64,000 nucleotides of DNA from Mycobacterium sp. 1100029.7 (GCF_001665235.1 NZ_LZSC01000084.1:1-64000); one strand, 5' to 3'; shown: positions 21,597-32,049, counted from the stretch's first letter. Numbers and translations are program-made. The notes: generated by a model not told the origin, from the letters alone.

Positions 21597-23023
21597 CCGA
21601 TGCCTAGACGTCCGTATGGGCCGACCACCCAAGTCGCCATCGGGATCAACGCTGCATTGATCAAGTACGCAACGTACCCGAGAGCCGCCGTCGGCCGCGG
21701 GGTGAGTCGCCGGCCAGGGGCGATCACCGCGATCGAGGCGAAGGCTACGGTCGTCACCAGCAGCAGACCAAACGCCACCAGCGGCATCGGCTGGTTACCG
21801 CGTTGGGCCAGCGTGCAACTGAGGACGGCCAATGCGGCAGCCGGTATCGCCAAGCTAGCGCGTTCCTCCTTCGAGGCCGGCCTTAGCGCGGAGAGTCCCA
21901 GCGCTGCCGCGCAGCTCAACGCGAAAGTATAGGAAGACCATCGAACCGGACCTGGTGACGTCAGCACGGCCAACGCCCCGAGGTTGGCTGCGGCCGCCAG
22001 GCCCGTGAAGATCGCCGACCGTGTCAGTGTCTCTGATCTGGCGTGGTCCCAAACAGCCTCTGTGCCAGAAGGTATGGCGGGATCAGCGGGCGCGCCGGCA
22101 GGCGCTGGTTGCGGTGCTCGTGCAGGGCGAAAGGTCATTTTGGGGATGGCCAGGCAGCTGAGCGTTGCGACCGACGCTAGCCCGGCGCCCACCAGATCGG
22201 CGGGTGCACCCGCGGTGTGCGCCGCCAATGCCAGCCCGGTGAGGGCGAAGGTCAACTCTGCGGTGAGATACCCCCAGCGGCCGGTACCGATGACGCGGAA
22301 CAACAATGCTGATAGCACCACCATGACCGCGCAGCCTGCGGTCAACCCATAGCCGCCCAGCCTGTGCAGCGTCACCCACCCGACTGCCGTCATGATCGGG
22401 AGGACCGCCCATCCCAGTGCTGCGGCAATATCGGCCTGTCCGTGCGAACGGTAGGCCAGCGCAGCCACACTGGTCAACATCAACGCCATCGCCACCGACA
22501 ACCCGACGAGGACACCATGATTCGGTGCGAATGCGTTAGCCAGTAGAAAGTAAACCCATACGCCAGAGGCCAGATGGGAACAAACGAAGGTCATCCAGCG
22601 GGCCGCAGTGGCATCCCAGCCGGGATAGCTTGCCTTGTTCAACCGCGCGGCCGCGTCCACGACATCGTCGTACAACGTCGGGGCCGTCAACGCGCGTTGC
22701 GCCGTCAGCCGCAACAGTTCGCCGTCGGCCACACCAGTGTCGCGCAGCGTGCTACTCGACGGCAGTGGTGACGTGTCGTCCAGGCGACTCAGGACCCACA
22801 CGTTGTGCTTGGCCTCGTTGGCGAACGGGTCCTCGGCGGCATCGAGCTCGGCTTCGGTTGCCACCCGTGCGAGTTTCACCAGTTCGGGGGTCAGGTTGGC
22901 GATGGGCACATCTAACGGCAGCGTTACGTCGACTTGAGTTCGGCTGCTCAGCAACGACAAGCGCACCTGGGGGGACGACGCGGAAACGACCCGGAATTCG
23001 TCAGCCTCTGCTGGTGTGCTCAC
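21593..23023 (-). CDS. eccD: ESX membrane channel component EccD, copy A
   Basis: 476 residues. Residues about 15-115 form the ubiquitin-like (YukD-type) cytosolic domain ending in GVADGELLRLTAQ. The rest is about 11 hydrophobic helices, with the linker TLYDDVVDAAARL before the first. EccD dimers form the membrane vestibule of ESX systems. It overlaps eccC by 4 bp upstream and mycP by ATGA downstream. A second, diverged EccD is encoded at 27136 on the opposite strand. Confidence 0.9.
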   Translation of the reverse strand: MSTPAEADEFRVVSASSPQVRLSLLSSRTQVDVTLPLDVPIANLTPELVKLARVATEAELDAAEDPFANEAKHNVWVLSRLDDTSPLPSSSTLRDTGVADGELLRLTAQRALTAPTLYDDVVDAAARLNKASYPGWDATAARWMTFVCSHLASGVWVYFLLANAFAPNHGVLVGLSVAMALMLTSVAALAYRSHGQADIAAALGWAVLPIMTAVGWVTLHRLGGYGLTAGCAVMVVLSALLFRVIGTGRWGYLTAELTFALTGLALAAHTAGAPADLVGAGLASVATLSCLAIPKMTFRPARAPQPAPAGAPADPAIPSGTEAVWDHARSETLTRSAIFTGLAAAANLGALAVLTSPGPVRWSSYTFALSCAAALGLSALRPASKEERASLAIPAAALAVLSCTLAQRGNQPMPLVAFGLLLVTTVAFASIAVIAPGRRLTPRPTAALGYVAYLINAALIPMATWVVGPYGRLGIG

Positions 23024-26000
23024 AGGTCAGGCATCCGGCACAGTTGGATCACATCGCTTTTCATCGTGCGAGAGATGAGCATGCCCCTCCCGGGTGGCAT
23101 CAGCTGGGCCTTGTAACCGAACAGCGCGCCCTCGTCTTTGGTCCCACTCATCACCAGGCCGTTGCACGAGAGGTCTTTGAGCCGGCCGATAACCGGATCC
23201 ATGATGGCGCGTGCGGCGCCTCCGATGCGCCGGGCCACGACGACGCGAAGGCCGATATCCCTTGCCTGCGGGAAGTACTCGATGAGCGGACCAAGCGGAT
23301 GGTTCAACGCACCGCCGGGAATCAAGTCGTAGTCGTCGATCAGCACGTACACGTCCGGGCCCTGCCACCATGAGCGTTCTTTGAGCTGTTGCTGCGTGAT
23401 ATCGCTAGGGGGGAGCCGGTCTTTCAATGAGGCCGCTAACGCCGTCATCAGCTCAGCACAGGATTGGGCCGACGTGGCATACCCGCCCAGATAGTCGTTG
23501 TCGACGACACCGAGCAAGGTGCGCCGAAAGTCGACCAGGACAATCTTGCACTCGTGCGGCGTCGCGTTCTCCATCAGCCCCTCGGCGATGTTGCGCAGTA
23601 AGCCGGTCTTACCGCATTCACTGTCCCCAAGCACAACCAGGTGTGATTGGGCATCGAAATCGACTACCACGGGGGCCAACTCGGCTTCATTGATCCCGAT
23701 GGCGACCTTCGCCCTGCCCAGCGCACCGGCTCGGCGCGCGACATCGACGACCGCGCCGCGGTCCACAGCATGGGGAAGCATCCGCACCGGAGGCGCGTGC
23801 CGGTCGCCATATCCCTGGCGGACCATCTCGCAGGCCGCGGCGACTCCGGCGGGCAGATCCTCGATGTCAGAGCTGGAATCCAGTCGGGGCAACCCGATCA
23901 AGATATGCAGGCGCTGGGGACTCATACCGCGACCAGGCCGGCCGACCGGCACCAATTCGGCCCATTTGCGCCCGATGTCGCTGTCCACCGGGTCGCCCAT
24001 CCGCAACTCCACCCGGGTGCCGAGCATGTCTTTGACCGCCGGACGGATTTCCATCCAACGGCTGGCGGTGATCGCGAGATGAATTCCGTACGACAACCCG
24101 CCGATCGCAATCGCCTGCAGTGTCGACTCGAGCATCTCGAAGTCACTTTTGATCGTGGCCCATCCGTCGACAACGAGCACCACGTCACCAAATTTGTCCT
24201 GGCTCAGGGGGTCTCGCGCTGCGACATCGGCAGACAGCGTCGCCAACTGGGCTTTGCGCTGGCGGAAGTCACGCATCGATTCGATCCCCAGGTCTCTGAA
24301 CCGCAATTCACGCTCTCTCAGCAGCCCGCTGATCTCGGCGACGGTACGCCGAATTCGGTCGGCGTCCATGCGTCCGGCGACGCTGCCGACGTGCGGCAGG
24401 TTCGTCATGCTGCCCAACGTGCCCCCGCCGAAATCAAGGCAATAGAACTGCAATTGCTCTGGCGTATGGGTGGCCGCCGCGGCCATTATCATGGTGCGAA
24501 TCGCCGTGGATTTGCCCGACTGCGGTCCGCCGACCACCGCGACGTTGCCCTGGGCGCCGGATAGGTCGACCACGAGTGCGTCGCGACGTTGGTCGTAGGG
24601 GCGATCCACCACACCGATCGGCAGCCAAAGCCTTCCGTTGAGATTCTGCGGATCGCTCCATGCCGGACTGGGCAACAAATTGTTGACCGCCGGGCTGGCT
24701 TCCAATGGCGGCAACCATACTTCGTGCGCAGGGCGCCCATGGCCGCGCAGCTTGCTGACGACCACGTCGAGCAACGTCGTCTTCGTTGGGCTCGCCGGCA
24801 GCTGGGGATCGGGCTCCTTGCCTGGTTCCGCGACGGGGTCGGCAGGAGCGGGATCCTTATCGACCGGCGTGGCGGTGAAAAGTTTTGGAGCCTGAGCACC
24901 GAGGCGTGACGAGCGCCCAGTCCGCGAAGAAATGTGCGGGCTGACATATTCACCGGAGACATAGGACGCGTTGAATCGAATGGGCTCGTCGGCATCACAC
25001 TTCAAGAAGGCCGAACCCGGGACACTGGGAAGGTGGTAGGCGTCGGGGACGCCGAGCACACTGCGCGACTCGCCGGCCGAGAAGGTCTTGAGGCCGATCC
25101 GGTACGACAAGTGCGAGTCCAGGCCCCGCAGCTTACCCTCCTCGAGACGCTGCGATGCCAACAGCAGGTGAATGTGCAAAGACCGGCCGAGTCTGCCGAT
25201 CATGACGAACAACTCCGCGAAATCTGGTTTCTGGGAGAGCAACTCGGAGAATTCGTCGACCACGATGAACAGCGCCGGCAGCGGGTCCAGTGCGGCACCG
25301 TTGGTCCTCGCTCGCTCGTATTCGGTCACGTTAGGGAAATTGCCTGCCGAGCGAAGCAATTCCTGTCGCCGATTCATCTCGCCGGCCAGCGCATCGCGCA
25401 TCCGGTCGACCATCGTAAGCTCATCCTCGAGATTTGTGATGATCGCGGCGATGTGCGGAACGCCGTCAAGCCCGAGAAATGTTGCGCCACCTTTGAAGTC
25501 GACCAGAACCAGGTTCAACGCTTCCGGTGAATGCGAGGTGATCATCGCCAACACCAGCGTTCGCAGAAACTCCGACTTTCCCGACCCAGTCGCGCCGATG
25601 CACAAGCCATGTGGACCCATACCGCCCTCGGCGGACTCCTTGATGTCCAACTCCAGTGGGTTGCCGGAGGGCGTATAACCAACGGGTACCCGAAGTCGGC
25701 TACGCGGTGTGGAAAGGCGCCAGACCTCTTCGGGGACGATCGCCGCCGCATCGGGAATCTTCAGCAGTGCCATCAAACCGGGATCGGTTGCCCGCGCGTC
25801 TGATTCGAGACTTACGATGTGCGCTGCGCCACCGAGCTGGTACCGGCTGAACACGCGAGCGGTGGCCTCGGCTTCGCCGACAGTCAGACGATCCGGCGTG
25901 GCGAAACGCTCTGCGCCGGCGGCCGTGCGTGCGCCGACATCGTCGTTTTCGACGACCAACTGCAGGCCCCGCCTTGACGCGGGCCCCTCTCGACGCCCGT

Positions 26001-27048
26001 TGAGGTCGAGCACCGTGACGCTATCGAGACCGGCGTCGGTCAGCAATCGTTCCTCACCAGTGACATAACCGTCATCGACGACTATGACGAGCTGTTTGAG
26101 ACCCTGCGTCGGTTGGCCGTTACGGGTGAAACGACCTCGGTCGGCGAGGTCGGATGCCAGTGAATTCTCCAAGAGTTCGAGTGAGGGGAAGAGCATCCGC
26201 TGAGTGCCACAGCCGTCGCGGGCGGATGCATGCTGTAACTGCGGAAGCCACTTGAGCCAGCTCCAGCTCTCGCCGTCCGGGTCGGCAGTCACCACCGCGA
26301 CCTGCAGATGGTCCGGGCCGTGAAAAGCGCACAATTCCAGCACCATCGAGCGAACCAGCTGCTGACTCAGGGACCGGTCACCTTCGAAGCTGATCGTCGG
26401 AAAAGCGCGAAGTGACACCGCCGTCGGTAACGCGTGCACTACTGAATGTGCGGTCACGAAACGTCGCAGGGCGTTCGTGGACACCGGCTCCAGGTCTTCG
26501 GGCGGCCCGGTCTCGGGCGCCACCAGCCGGGTGGCCAGGCGGTGCGTTCCGACACCTACCCGCACGTGGCAGAAGTCGTGGTCGGTCGGACGACGTTCCC
26601 ACATGCGGCGCGTCCCCGCCACATCGATCAGGGTTCGTGGGTCGGGGTGGCTCCATTCCAGCGCGGCGCGTTGACCGTCGCCGGTTTCCTCGGCGTCTTC
26701 GCGCAGTCCGGCGAGATAGCTGAAGAAATCCTTACGCTCCTCGTCCAGTTCGGCCGCTGCCTTGCCGGGTTTGCCGCCCGCGCCCATGAACATGCCTACG
26801 ACTGAGGTGACCATCATCATCGGGAAAATGAGAAACATCGGATTGCGGCTGACATCACGGCCTCCCACCGTGATCATCAACGCGATCATCCCGACGCTGG
26901 CGACGACCATCATCATCGGCATCAGCTTGGTCAGTAAGCTCCCGGGGATGATCCGTGGCACCTCAGGTGGCGACTGGAGGGTGACTTCGCCGCCGGGCAT
27001 TCTTGGTGGTGCGACGCGCAGACGTCGCACGAATCCTTGCTTAGCCAA
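23020..27048 (-). CDS. eccC: ESX motor ATPase EccC (three FtsK/SpoIIIE-type domains)
   Basis: About 1342 residues. I chose the TTG at 27048-27046, preceded by aggggagg. Two transmembrane helices lie near residues 35-85 (MMMVVASVGMIALMITVGG and following). They are followed by the DUF-type stalk domain and three ATPase domains with Walker A Lys491 (GATGSGKSEF, Walker B VVDEF), Lys846 (GGPQSGKSTAI) and Lys1147 (GDSECGKTGL). The second and third Walker B sites lack the usual Glu (VVDGW, LIDDYD), as is common for EccC domains 2 and 3. Single-chain form rather than split CaCb as in ESX-1. It selects and powers export of substrates. Confidence 0.95.
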   Translation of the reverse strand: MAKQGFVRRLRVAPPRMPGGEVTLQSPPEVPRIIPGSLLTKLMPMMMVVASVGMIALMITVGGRDVSRNPMFLIFPMMMVTSVVGMFMGAGGKPGKAAAELDEERKDFFSYLAGLREDAEETGDGQRAALEWSHPDPRTLIDVAGTRRMWERRPTDHDFCHVRVGVGTHRLATRLVAPETGPPEDLEPVSTNALRRFVTAHSVVHALPTAVSLRAFPTISFEGDRSLSQQLVRSMVLELCAFHGPDHLQVAVVTADPDGESWSWLKWLPQLQHASARDGCGTQRMLFPSLELLENSLASDLADRGRFTRNGQPTQGLKQLVIVVDDGYVTGEERLLTDAGLDSVTVLDLNGRREGPASRRGLQLVVENDDVGARTAAGAERFATPDRLTVGEAEATARVFSRYQLGGAAHIVSLESDARATDPGLMALLKIPDAAAIVPEEVWRLSTPRSRLRVPVGYTPSGNPLELDIKESAEGGMGPHGLCIGATGSGKSEFLRTLVLAMITSHSPEALNLVLVDFKGGATFLGLDGVPHIAAIITNLEDELTMVDRMRDALAGEMNRRQELLRSAGNFPNVTEYERARTNGAALDPLPALFIVVDEFSELLSQKPDFAELFVMIGRLGRSLHIHLLLASQRLEEGKLRGLDSHLSYRIGLKTFSAGESRSVLGVPDAYHLPSVPGSAFLKCDADEPIRFNASYVSGEYVSPHISSRTGRSSRLGAQAPKLFTATPVDKDPAPADPVAEPGKEPDPQLPASPTKTTLLDVVVSKLRGHGRPAHEVWLPPLEASPAVNNLLPSPAWSDPQNLNGRLWLPIGVVDRPYDQRRDALVVDLSGAQGNVAVVGGPQSGKSTAIRTMIMAAAATHTPEQLQFYCLDFGGGTLGSMTNLPHVGSVAGRMDADRIRRTVAEISGLLRERELRFRDLGIESMRDFRQRKAQLATLSADVAARDPLSQDKFGDVVLVVDGWATIKSDFEMLESTLQAIAIGGLSYGIHLAITASRWMEIRPAVKDMLGTRVELRMGDPVDSDIGRKWAELVPVGRPGRGMSPQRLHILIGLPRLDSSSDIEDLPAGVAAACEMVRQGYGDRHAPPVRMLPHAVDRGAVVDVARRAGALGRAKVAIGINEAELAPVVVDFDAQSHLVVLGDSECGKTGLLRNIAEGLMENATPHECKIVLVDFRRTLLGVVDNDYLGGYATSAQSCAELMTALAASLKDRLPPSDITQQQLKERSWWQGPDVYVLIDDYDLIPGGALNHPLGPLIEYFPQARDIGLRVVVARRIGGAARAIMDPVIGRLKDLSCNGLVMSGTKDEGALFGYKAQLMPPGRGMLISRTMKSDVIQLCRMPDL

Positions 27049-27135
27049 GCGGCCTCCCCTGATGTCTGGCCACCGTCGCCCCGCAGTTTCCAAAGGTATT
27101 GTCAGACCATATGGTTGGCGAGGGAGGCATTGCCG
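27049..27135. promoter_or_regulatory. Divergent eccC / eccD-B control region
   Basis: 87 bases separate the eccC and second eccD starts. They contain a perfect 10-bp palindrome accatatggt (27106-27115) next to the ribosome binding site gagggagg (about 27119-27126) of the plus-strand gene. It could be a shared operator; chance is not excluded. Confidence 0.3.
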
Positions 27136-28653
27136 ATGACGTTGCCGTCTCACTTATCGACGTTACCGCCGTCGGTATCAGAGTTGGACTCCGAATCAGA
27201 CGACGAGCAAGAACTCAGTCGGGTTTCCGTCCTGATCGGAGGCTTGCTGATCGACGTCGGAGTGCCCAGTCGGGTGAGTATTTCGATGATCATCACCGAC
27301 GTCATCGAGTTAGCCAGTGATCAGTTTCCGGACCGCCTCGGCTTAACCCGAAGATTTGATAACCAAGAAGGGAAGTGGACTTTTGGCCGCCCGACCGGCG
27401 ACCTGATCGACCCTGGTCGTTCGTTAGCTGCAGCCGGCGTCTACGACGGTGAGTTGCTGGTCGTTCGGCAAGTGGGTGTGCCCGCGTCATCGCCGCTAGT
27501 CGATAAGCTGGAAGGCCTGGCGGAGCCCGATGACAACGCTTCATGTCGTTTATCTGAGCAACTTTCGCTGGCAGGATGGTCTTTGGCCGGTGTTGCCCTG
27601 TCGTCGGCGACTGTGGCATTGCTTCGGGGAAAGGTCCTTTCATCCGCGGTCGCGGGCGTGCCGGTTGCGGCGATGACAGTGTTATTGACTGGATTATGTT
27701 GCGCTGCAGCAGCAATCGCAATGTCATTGCGGTATTCAGATGTGGGCAGGTTCGCCCGGCTGGCGGGCGTGTCGCTGCCGTTGGTATTCGGCGGGTCGCT
27801 ACACGTGGTGCCGGACGCAGCCCCGGGCAGGGCTCTTCCGGCAGCGTTAGCGGTGACAGCGTTGGTCGCGTTGCTACAGCTGCTGAGCTCTGGCAAGGGC
27901 CGATCGCTTTACACCGCCGTGATCGCACTGGCGCTGTTTGGCGTACCGGCCGCGCTGGCACATCTGTTGCTGAACTCGAATCCTCGCTGTGTGGGCGCGA
28001 TTTCGGCGACCGCCGCGGTAATCGTCGTATACCTGGCGCCCAGAGTGACGATCATGCTGTCCCGGTTGCCCGTGCCGCGCGTGCCAACCGCCGGTGAGCC
28101 GCTCGACAACATCGAGACGCATGGCCGCACCGCGGTGGAAGGTGTCAACGCCGTCGGCAAGCAGGTCATCCCCACTGAAGTGGGCATGGCCGACCAGGTG
28201 GGCAGGGCCAGAGATCAACTGACCGGGATTGTCACCGCCGCGGCGATTTTCGCGGTCGTCGGCTGTTACCTGGCCCTCGACGTCAGCAACGGATTCTCCT
28301 GGCAGGGAACGGTCTTCGCCGCGGCCGTGGCAACCGTTTTGTGTTTGCGCGGCCGCAGCCATCACGATCTCATCCAGTCTGCCGTGCTGATCGGTGGTGG
28401 TCTGGCGATCGCACTGACTGTCATCGTCAAAACAGCGACGTTCGTCGAAGGATGGGCAATCAACGCAGCCGTCGCCCTCGCCGGTTTGACGGCGCTCTCG
28501 TTGTTATGCGGTTTGGTTGCACCCAGGCTCGAGTTCTCTCCGATTATGCGGCGCTGGGTGGAGATTTTAGAGTACCTCGCGATCGCCTTGGTCTTTCCGT
28601 TGGCGTGCTCGATTATCCGGCTGTACCCGTTCTTTCGCGAACTGCGGATATGA
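27136..28653 (+). CDS. eccD: ESX membrane channel component EccD, copy B
   Basis: 505 residues from the ATG at 27136 with agggagg upstream. Residues about 25-120 form the ubiquitin-like domain (RVSVLIGGLLIDVGVPS, ending GVYDGELLVVRQVG). About 11 hydrophobic helices follow, with a cytosolic loop rich in charged residues (DNIETHGRTAVEGVNAVGKQ) in the middle. It is an EccD by layout but clearly not a recent duplicate of copy A. It is transcribed divergently from eccC and ends 2 bp from the eccB stop (convergent). Confidence 0.9.
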   Translation: MTLPSHLSTLPPSVSELDSESDDEQELSRVSVLIGGLLIDVGVPSRVSISMIITDVIELASDQFPDRLGLTRRFDNQEGKWTFGRPTGDLIDPGRSLAAAGVYDGELLVVRQVGVPASSPLVDKLEGLAEPDDNASCRLSEQLSLAGWSLAGVALSSATVALLRGKVLSSAVAGVPVAAMTVLLTGLCCAAAAIAMSLRYSDVGRFARLAGVSLPLVFGGSLHVVPDAAPGRALPAALAVTALVALLQLLSSGKGRSLYTAVIALALFGVPAALAHLLLNSNPRCVGAISATAAVIVVYLAPRVTIMLSRLPVPRVPTAGEPLDNIETHGRTAVEGVNAVGKQVIPTEVGMADQVGRARDQLTGIVTAAAIFAVVGCYLALDVSNGFSWQGTVFAAAVATVLCLRGRSHHDLIQSAVLIGGGLAIALTVIVKTATFVEGWAINAAVALAGLTALSLLCGLVAPRLEFSPIMRRWVEILEYLAIALVFPLACSIIRLYPFFRELRI

Positions 28654-28655
28654 AA

Positions 28656-30161
28656 TCAGTTCTTGGGAAGGGTTATCTGATGGCCCTGCGGATCCGCAGC
28701 CATCCCATCGTGAGCAATCAACGCGGCCCGCTGCGATAATTCGGGCCCGGGCGGAAGTAGCGCCAGAACGGGCCAGGGTGCGGGCTGGGCCATCTCGTCG
28801 GACCCACCGGGCGCTTTGACTCCGACAACACCTAGCGCCTCGGCGGCTGCCTGATCGCTGATGTGGAAACGCACGCCCAAGTCGTTGATGTAGAACAACT
28901 GTCCGGAGGCGCGGCTGTCCGGCTCGACCCCGGTGGTCTGAACGTATGCACCTGTCCCAGGCCTGAGATAGACGTCGTCGAGACCTGGGCCGCTGCCGTC
29001 CGCGGTTGCGAGCCGCACCGGCTGCGCGTCGTTCGGCAGTGGGAGCCGATTTCCGACGAGTAGGCGGGTTGTGGCTGTGGTGGACTTGTTGTGCTGCCAG
29101 GACATACATACCACCCGGTCTGGATCGAGGTGGACGAATCGCGACTGGGTCACCGGGTAGTGGTCCACGGCCAAGGTGTGCACGATGGGGGCGCCATTCA
29201 TCAAACTCGGTGAGATGCCGGTCGGCTCTGATGCCATCAGGGATTGCGTGTTCCCGTACCGGACGATGTCGGCGGTCACGGGGGAGATTGGTTGCAAACC
29301 TTCTCGCAGCACGACGTACAGGTGGTCACCATGGGAATCCACTGCTTTGAGGACCGAGCCCACCCGGTAGGTTTCCGGAAGATAGTTGACCGGCTCCCCG
29401 GCGCCTTGGATGGCGATCGGCGCGATCGGTTCGACCAACGGGAAGGAATTCAGCAAACCCGGTGAAACGTCCCGAATATCGCTGTCCGCCATACGCAGCG
29501 CTCCACGCAGAATTGGATCGGCCGTATCGATAGCGGCCCGTACGCCGTTGTATACAAGGTATATGGTGCCGCCGGCTCTGGTCAGAATCATCTGGTCGGG
29601 CGACGCCGCCTGGATGTCCGCACTGAGTATGGGATCGCTGGCGAGCACCGAGGTCTCGATCGTGGAGGCACGGGATGGTTCGGTGTCGGAAGGTAGTTGT
29701 GTGGAGTCGCATACCGTCCATGACGACGTCGTCATATCGGCTGCGCCGCTGATACTGGTGGGAGCACCGACGATGCCGACTGCCGGTCCTAACGGAACAG
29801 TGTTGAGGAACTTGTCGTCCACTTGCTTTGGTAAATCGCTTTTACCGACGATCAGTCGCGCTGACGCAAGATTGAGCACGGGATGCAGGCGGTCGCCAAT
29901 CCGGACGAATATGGTGCCGTTTGACTTACTGAGCATGATCGTCGAATCACCGAAGTTCGGCGTCGGCCTGAAGAACGCGAGCACACCCGCACCACCGCAG
30001 ATAACCACCGCGATGACCATCCCCACCAGCAGCGCCCGCATCTGCCCGCGCATCGGGTCATGGATCATTCGGGAGTCGGCCCGGATGAGCGCGTGTTCGA
30101 GCCGCCGCACCAACAGACGGTACCCGTTGACTTGGGCGCGGGTGGTGACTTGTGCAGGCAT
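28656..30161 (-). CDS. eccB: ESX core component EccB
   Basis: 501 residues. The start MPAQVTTRAQVNGYRLLVRR is the standard EccB opening, so I use the ATG at 30161 rather than one 14 codons earlier. One transmembrane helix at about residues 43-65 (ALLVGMVIAVVICGGAGVLAF), then a periplasmic domain with repeats of the type LLNSFP / SLMNGAP and paired cysteines (VCDSTQ, VCMSW). EccB links the membrane complex to the periplasmic MycP cap. Monocistronic and divergent from eccE. Confidence 0.95.
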   Translation of the reverse strand: MPAQVTTRAQVNGYRLLVRRLEHALIRADSRMIHDPMRGQMRALLVGMVIAVVICGGAGVLAFFRPTPNFGDSTIMLSKSNGTIFVRIGDRLHPVLNLASARLIVGKSDLPKQVDDKFLNTVPLGPAVGIVGAPTSISGAADMTTSSWTVCDSTQLPSDTEPSRASTIETSVLASDPILSADIQAASPDQMILTRAGGTIYLVYNGVRAAIDTADPILRGALRMADSDIRDVSPGLLNSFPLVEPIAPIAIQGAGEPVNYLPETYRVGSVLKAVDSHGDHLYVVLREGLQPISPVTADIVRYGNTQSLMASEPTGISPSLMNGAPIVHTLAVDHYPVTQSRFVHLDPDRVVCMSWQHNKSTTATTRLLVGNRLPLPNDAQPVRLATADGSGPGLDDVYLRPGTGAYVQTTGVEPDSRASGQLFYINDLGVRFHISDQAAAEALGVVGVKAPGGSDEMAQPAPWPVLALLPPGPELSQRAALIAHDGMAADPQGHQITLPKN

Positions 30162-30275
30162 GGCGGTCCCGATCAGCGTCCGAGGAATTGCCCTGGTTCG
30201 CAATCAGTTTACCTGCTTGGGAAAAGCGGGCGCGGTGCACCGAAATCGGTTGCTGCGCAGGCCGGGAGTCCATCG
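30162..30275. promoter_or_regulatory. Divergent eccB / eccE intergenic region
   Basis: 114 bases between the two divergent starts must supply both promoters. I see no strong -35/-10 pair or long palindrome. Confidence 0.25.
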
Positions 30276-31979
30276 GTGACACGTTGGGGCCGGGTGGGCC
30301 GAAGACCAGCCGACGTGATTCGCCCACGTCTGTGCGCGTCGGCCGGAATCCTCCCGCAACGCGCGCTGCCATTGTCGACGGTGTTGTCGCTACAAATCTC
30401 TGTCACGGCCGGGGCCGTCGTCGCAATGTCGCTGGACAAACCCGGTTGGTACGGAGCTGCGACCGGGCTGGGCGTGGCATCGTTGCTGGCGCTGCGGATT
30501 CGAGGATCGACGATCACGGGCCTGGTGTTCGCACGGTTGGGATTCTGGTATGAGCTGTTCCGTCGCAGGCGGCAGATGCTGCGTTTCGAGCCATTTGACG
30601 CGCAGCTGTCAGACGGGTCACCGATCGGGTTCCATTGGGACGGAAGACTTCTGATGTCATTGGTTGGGATTGGCGCGGATCCGCAAGTGATGACGGTCAT
30701 GGAACCCGCAGTTACGGTCTCCGGCCAGACGATGTCGGTGCGCGCACTCGCCGAGTGCCTGCGGCAGTTCGACATCACGGTGGATTCCATCGATGTGATC
30801 ATCCAAGGAGCTCGATTTCACGACCGCGGTCAACTCGGGGCGGTCTACGACGCGGTGTTAGGCCCACTACCGGCGACTGCCCAGCGCTCGGTGTGGGTGG
30901 TGGTACGCATCGACCCGGCGCTGTGCCCAGACGCGGTCCGGCATCGCGGTGGCGGCTGGGACGGGATTGTGAGAACTGCGGTTACGGCCACCCGACGCGT
31001 CGCTAATCGACTATCCGACGCGGGACTGCGTCCGAGGATAGCAACGGCCGCCGAAATTGCCTCGGCCACAGCTGAATTGGCCCATGGTACGGCGGACTTG
31101 AGCACCCTCGACGAAACCTGGACCACTTGCCGCAAAGACCGGCTTGAATTCCGCAGCTTCACCGTCGGACCGTCGATGTTCAGCACCGCGGGCCTCCACC
31201 TGCCGTGGACGGTGCCGAGCCAGTCCACAACGGTGTGCATTTCTCTGCGCCGCGACGACCGCGATGACCTGATCAAGCTTCGCGGCCTGGTGCGGTTCGA
31301 CAATTACGGTCGGACGCGGGTACAGCTTCGCAACCTCGGCCAGCTGCATGGCCGGCAGTACGACGCGCTGGCATGCAGTCTTCCGCTGCCTGCGCCGCGA
31401 CGGGCAGTACCAGGCTGGTTGTTCGGAAAAAGTATTGCCGCCGTTGATGATCTCGAGCTGCCCGCGGGTGGGTGCGGGCAGGTGATCGGGGCGGACAATC
31501 ACGGGAGGGCGGTAGCGCTATCGCTGTTCGGCCCTCTGGTGAATCGAGTCGAAATGTGCGGCACTCTGCATCTGGCGCAACAAGTGGTGTTGCGCTCTCT
31601 GGCGCTCGGTGCCTGGGTCAACGTCCATACCCGCCGACCGGCGGCTTGGCGAACGATGGTCGAGCAGATCGGGAACCCGAACATACTCACCGTTAACGAC
31701 CCCGCAGCGGATGTGACGCGACTGAGCTCCCATCAGAACCGCCGAGTGGAAATGTTCGACGGCGCAAGTGAAGACAGAGTCGCCGACGGGGTGACAACGA
31801 TGGTGGTCAAGCCGCCGCACGCCGAGCCGTCGTCGCACGCGGACGTGACACTACAACTGCTCGACCACGATCAAGACCTCGTGCGGGTCGCAACTCGGTC
31901 CGCCGCAGTGGTGGTAAGGATGGTCGCTACCGACGACGAATTGCGTTACATCAAATCGTCGTTGGACATCGTGGACTAA
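30276..31979 (+). CDS. eccE: ESX core component EccE
   Basis: 567 residues from a GTG at 30276 (VTRWGRVGRRPADV). Earlier in-frame Met codons lie inside the divergent eccB gene and are rejected. Two transmembrane helices at about residues 28-75 (STVLSLQISVTAGAVVAM; GAATGLGVASLLAL), then the cytosolic alpha/beta region starting near FEPFDAQLSDGSPIGFHWDG, typical of EccE. It sits on the rim of the EccBCDE protomer. The next plus-strand gene (DUF5336-like) is probably cotranscribed. Confidence 0.9.
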   Translation: MTRWGRVGRRPADVIRPRLCASAGILPQRALPLSTVLSLQISVTAGAVVAMSLDKPGWYGAATGLGVASLLALRIRGSTITGLVFARLGFWYELFRRRRQMLRFEPFDAQLSDGSPIGFHWDGRLLMSLVGIGADPQVMTVMEPAVTVSGQTMSVRALAECLRQFDITVDSIDVIIQGARFHDRGQLGAVYDAVLGPLPATAQRSVWVVVRIDPALCPDAVRHRGGGWDGIVRTAVTATRRVANRLSDAGLRPRIATAAEIASATAELAHGTADLSTLDETWTTCRKDRLEFRSFTVGPSMFSTAGLHLPWTVPSQSTTVCISLRRDDRDDLIKLRGLVRFDNYGRTRVQLRNLGQLHGRQYDALACSLPLPAPRRAVPGWLFGKSIAAVDDLELPAGGCGQVIGADNHGRAVALSLFGPLVNRVEMCGTLHLAQQVVLRSLALGAWVNVHTRRPAAWRTMVEQIGNPNILTVNDPAADVTRLSSHQNRRVEMFDGASEDRVADGVTTMVVKPPHAEPSSHADVTLQLLDHDQDLVRVATRSAAVVVRMVATDDELRYIKSSLDIVD

Positions 31980-32049
31980 GGCACTAGTACTTTGTTGGTG
32001 GAGGGCCTATATCGACGAAGACGACCGACGGGACGTGCGGGGAGCGGCC

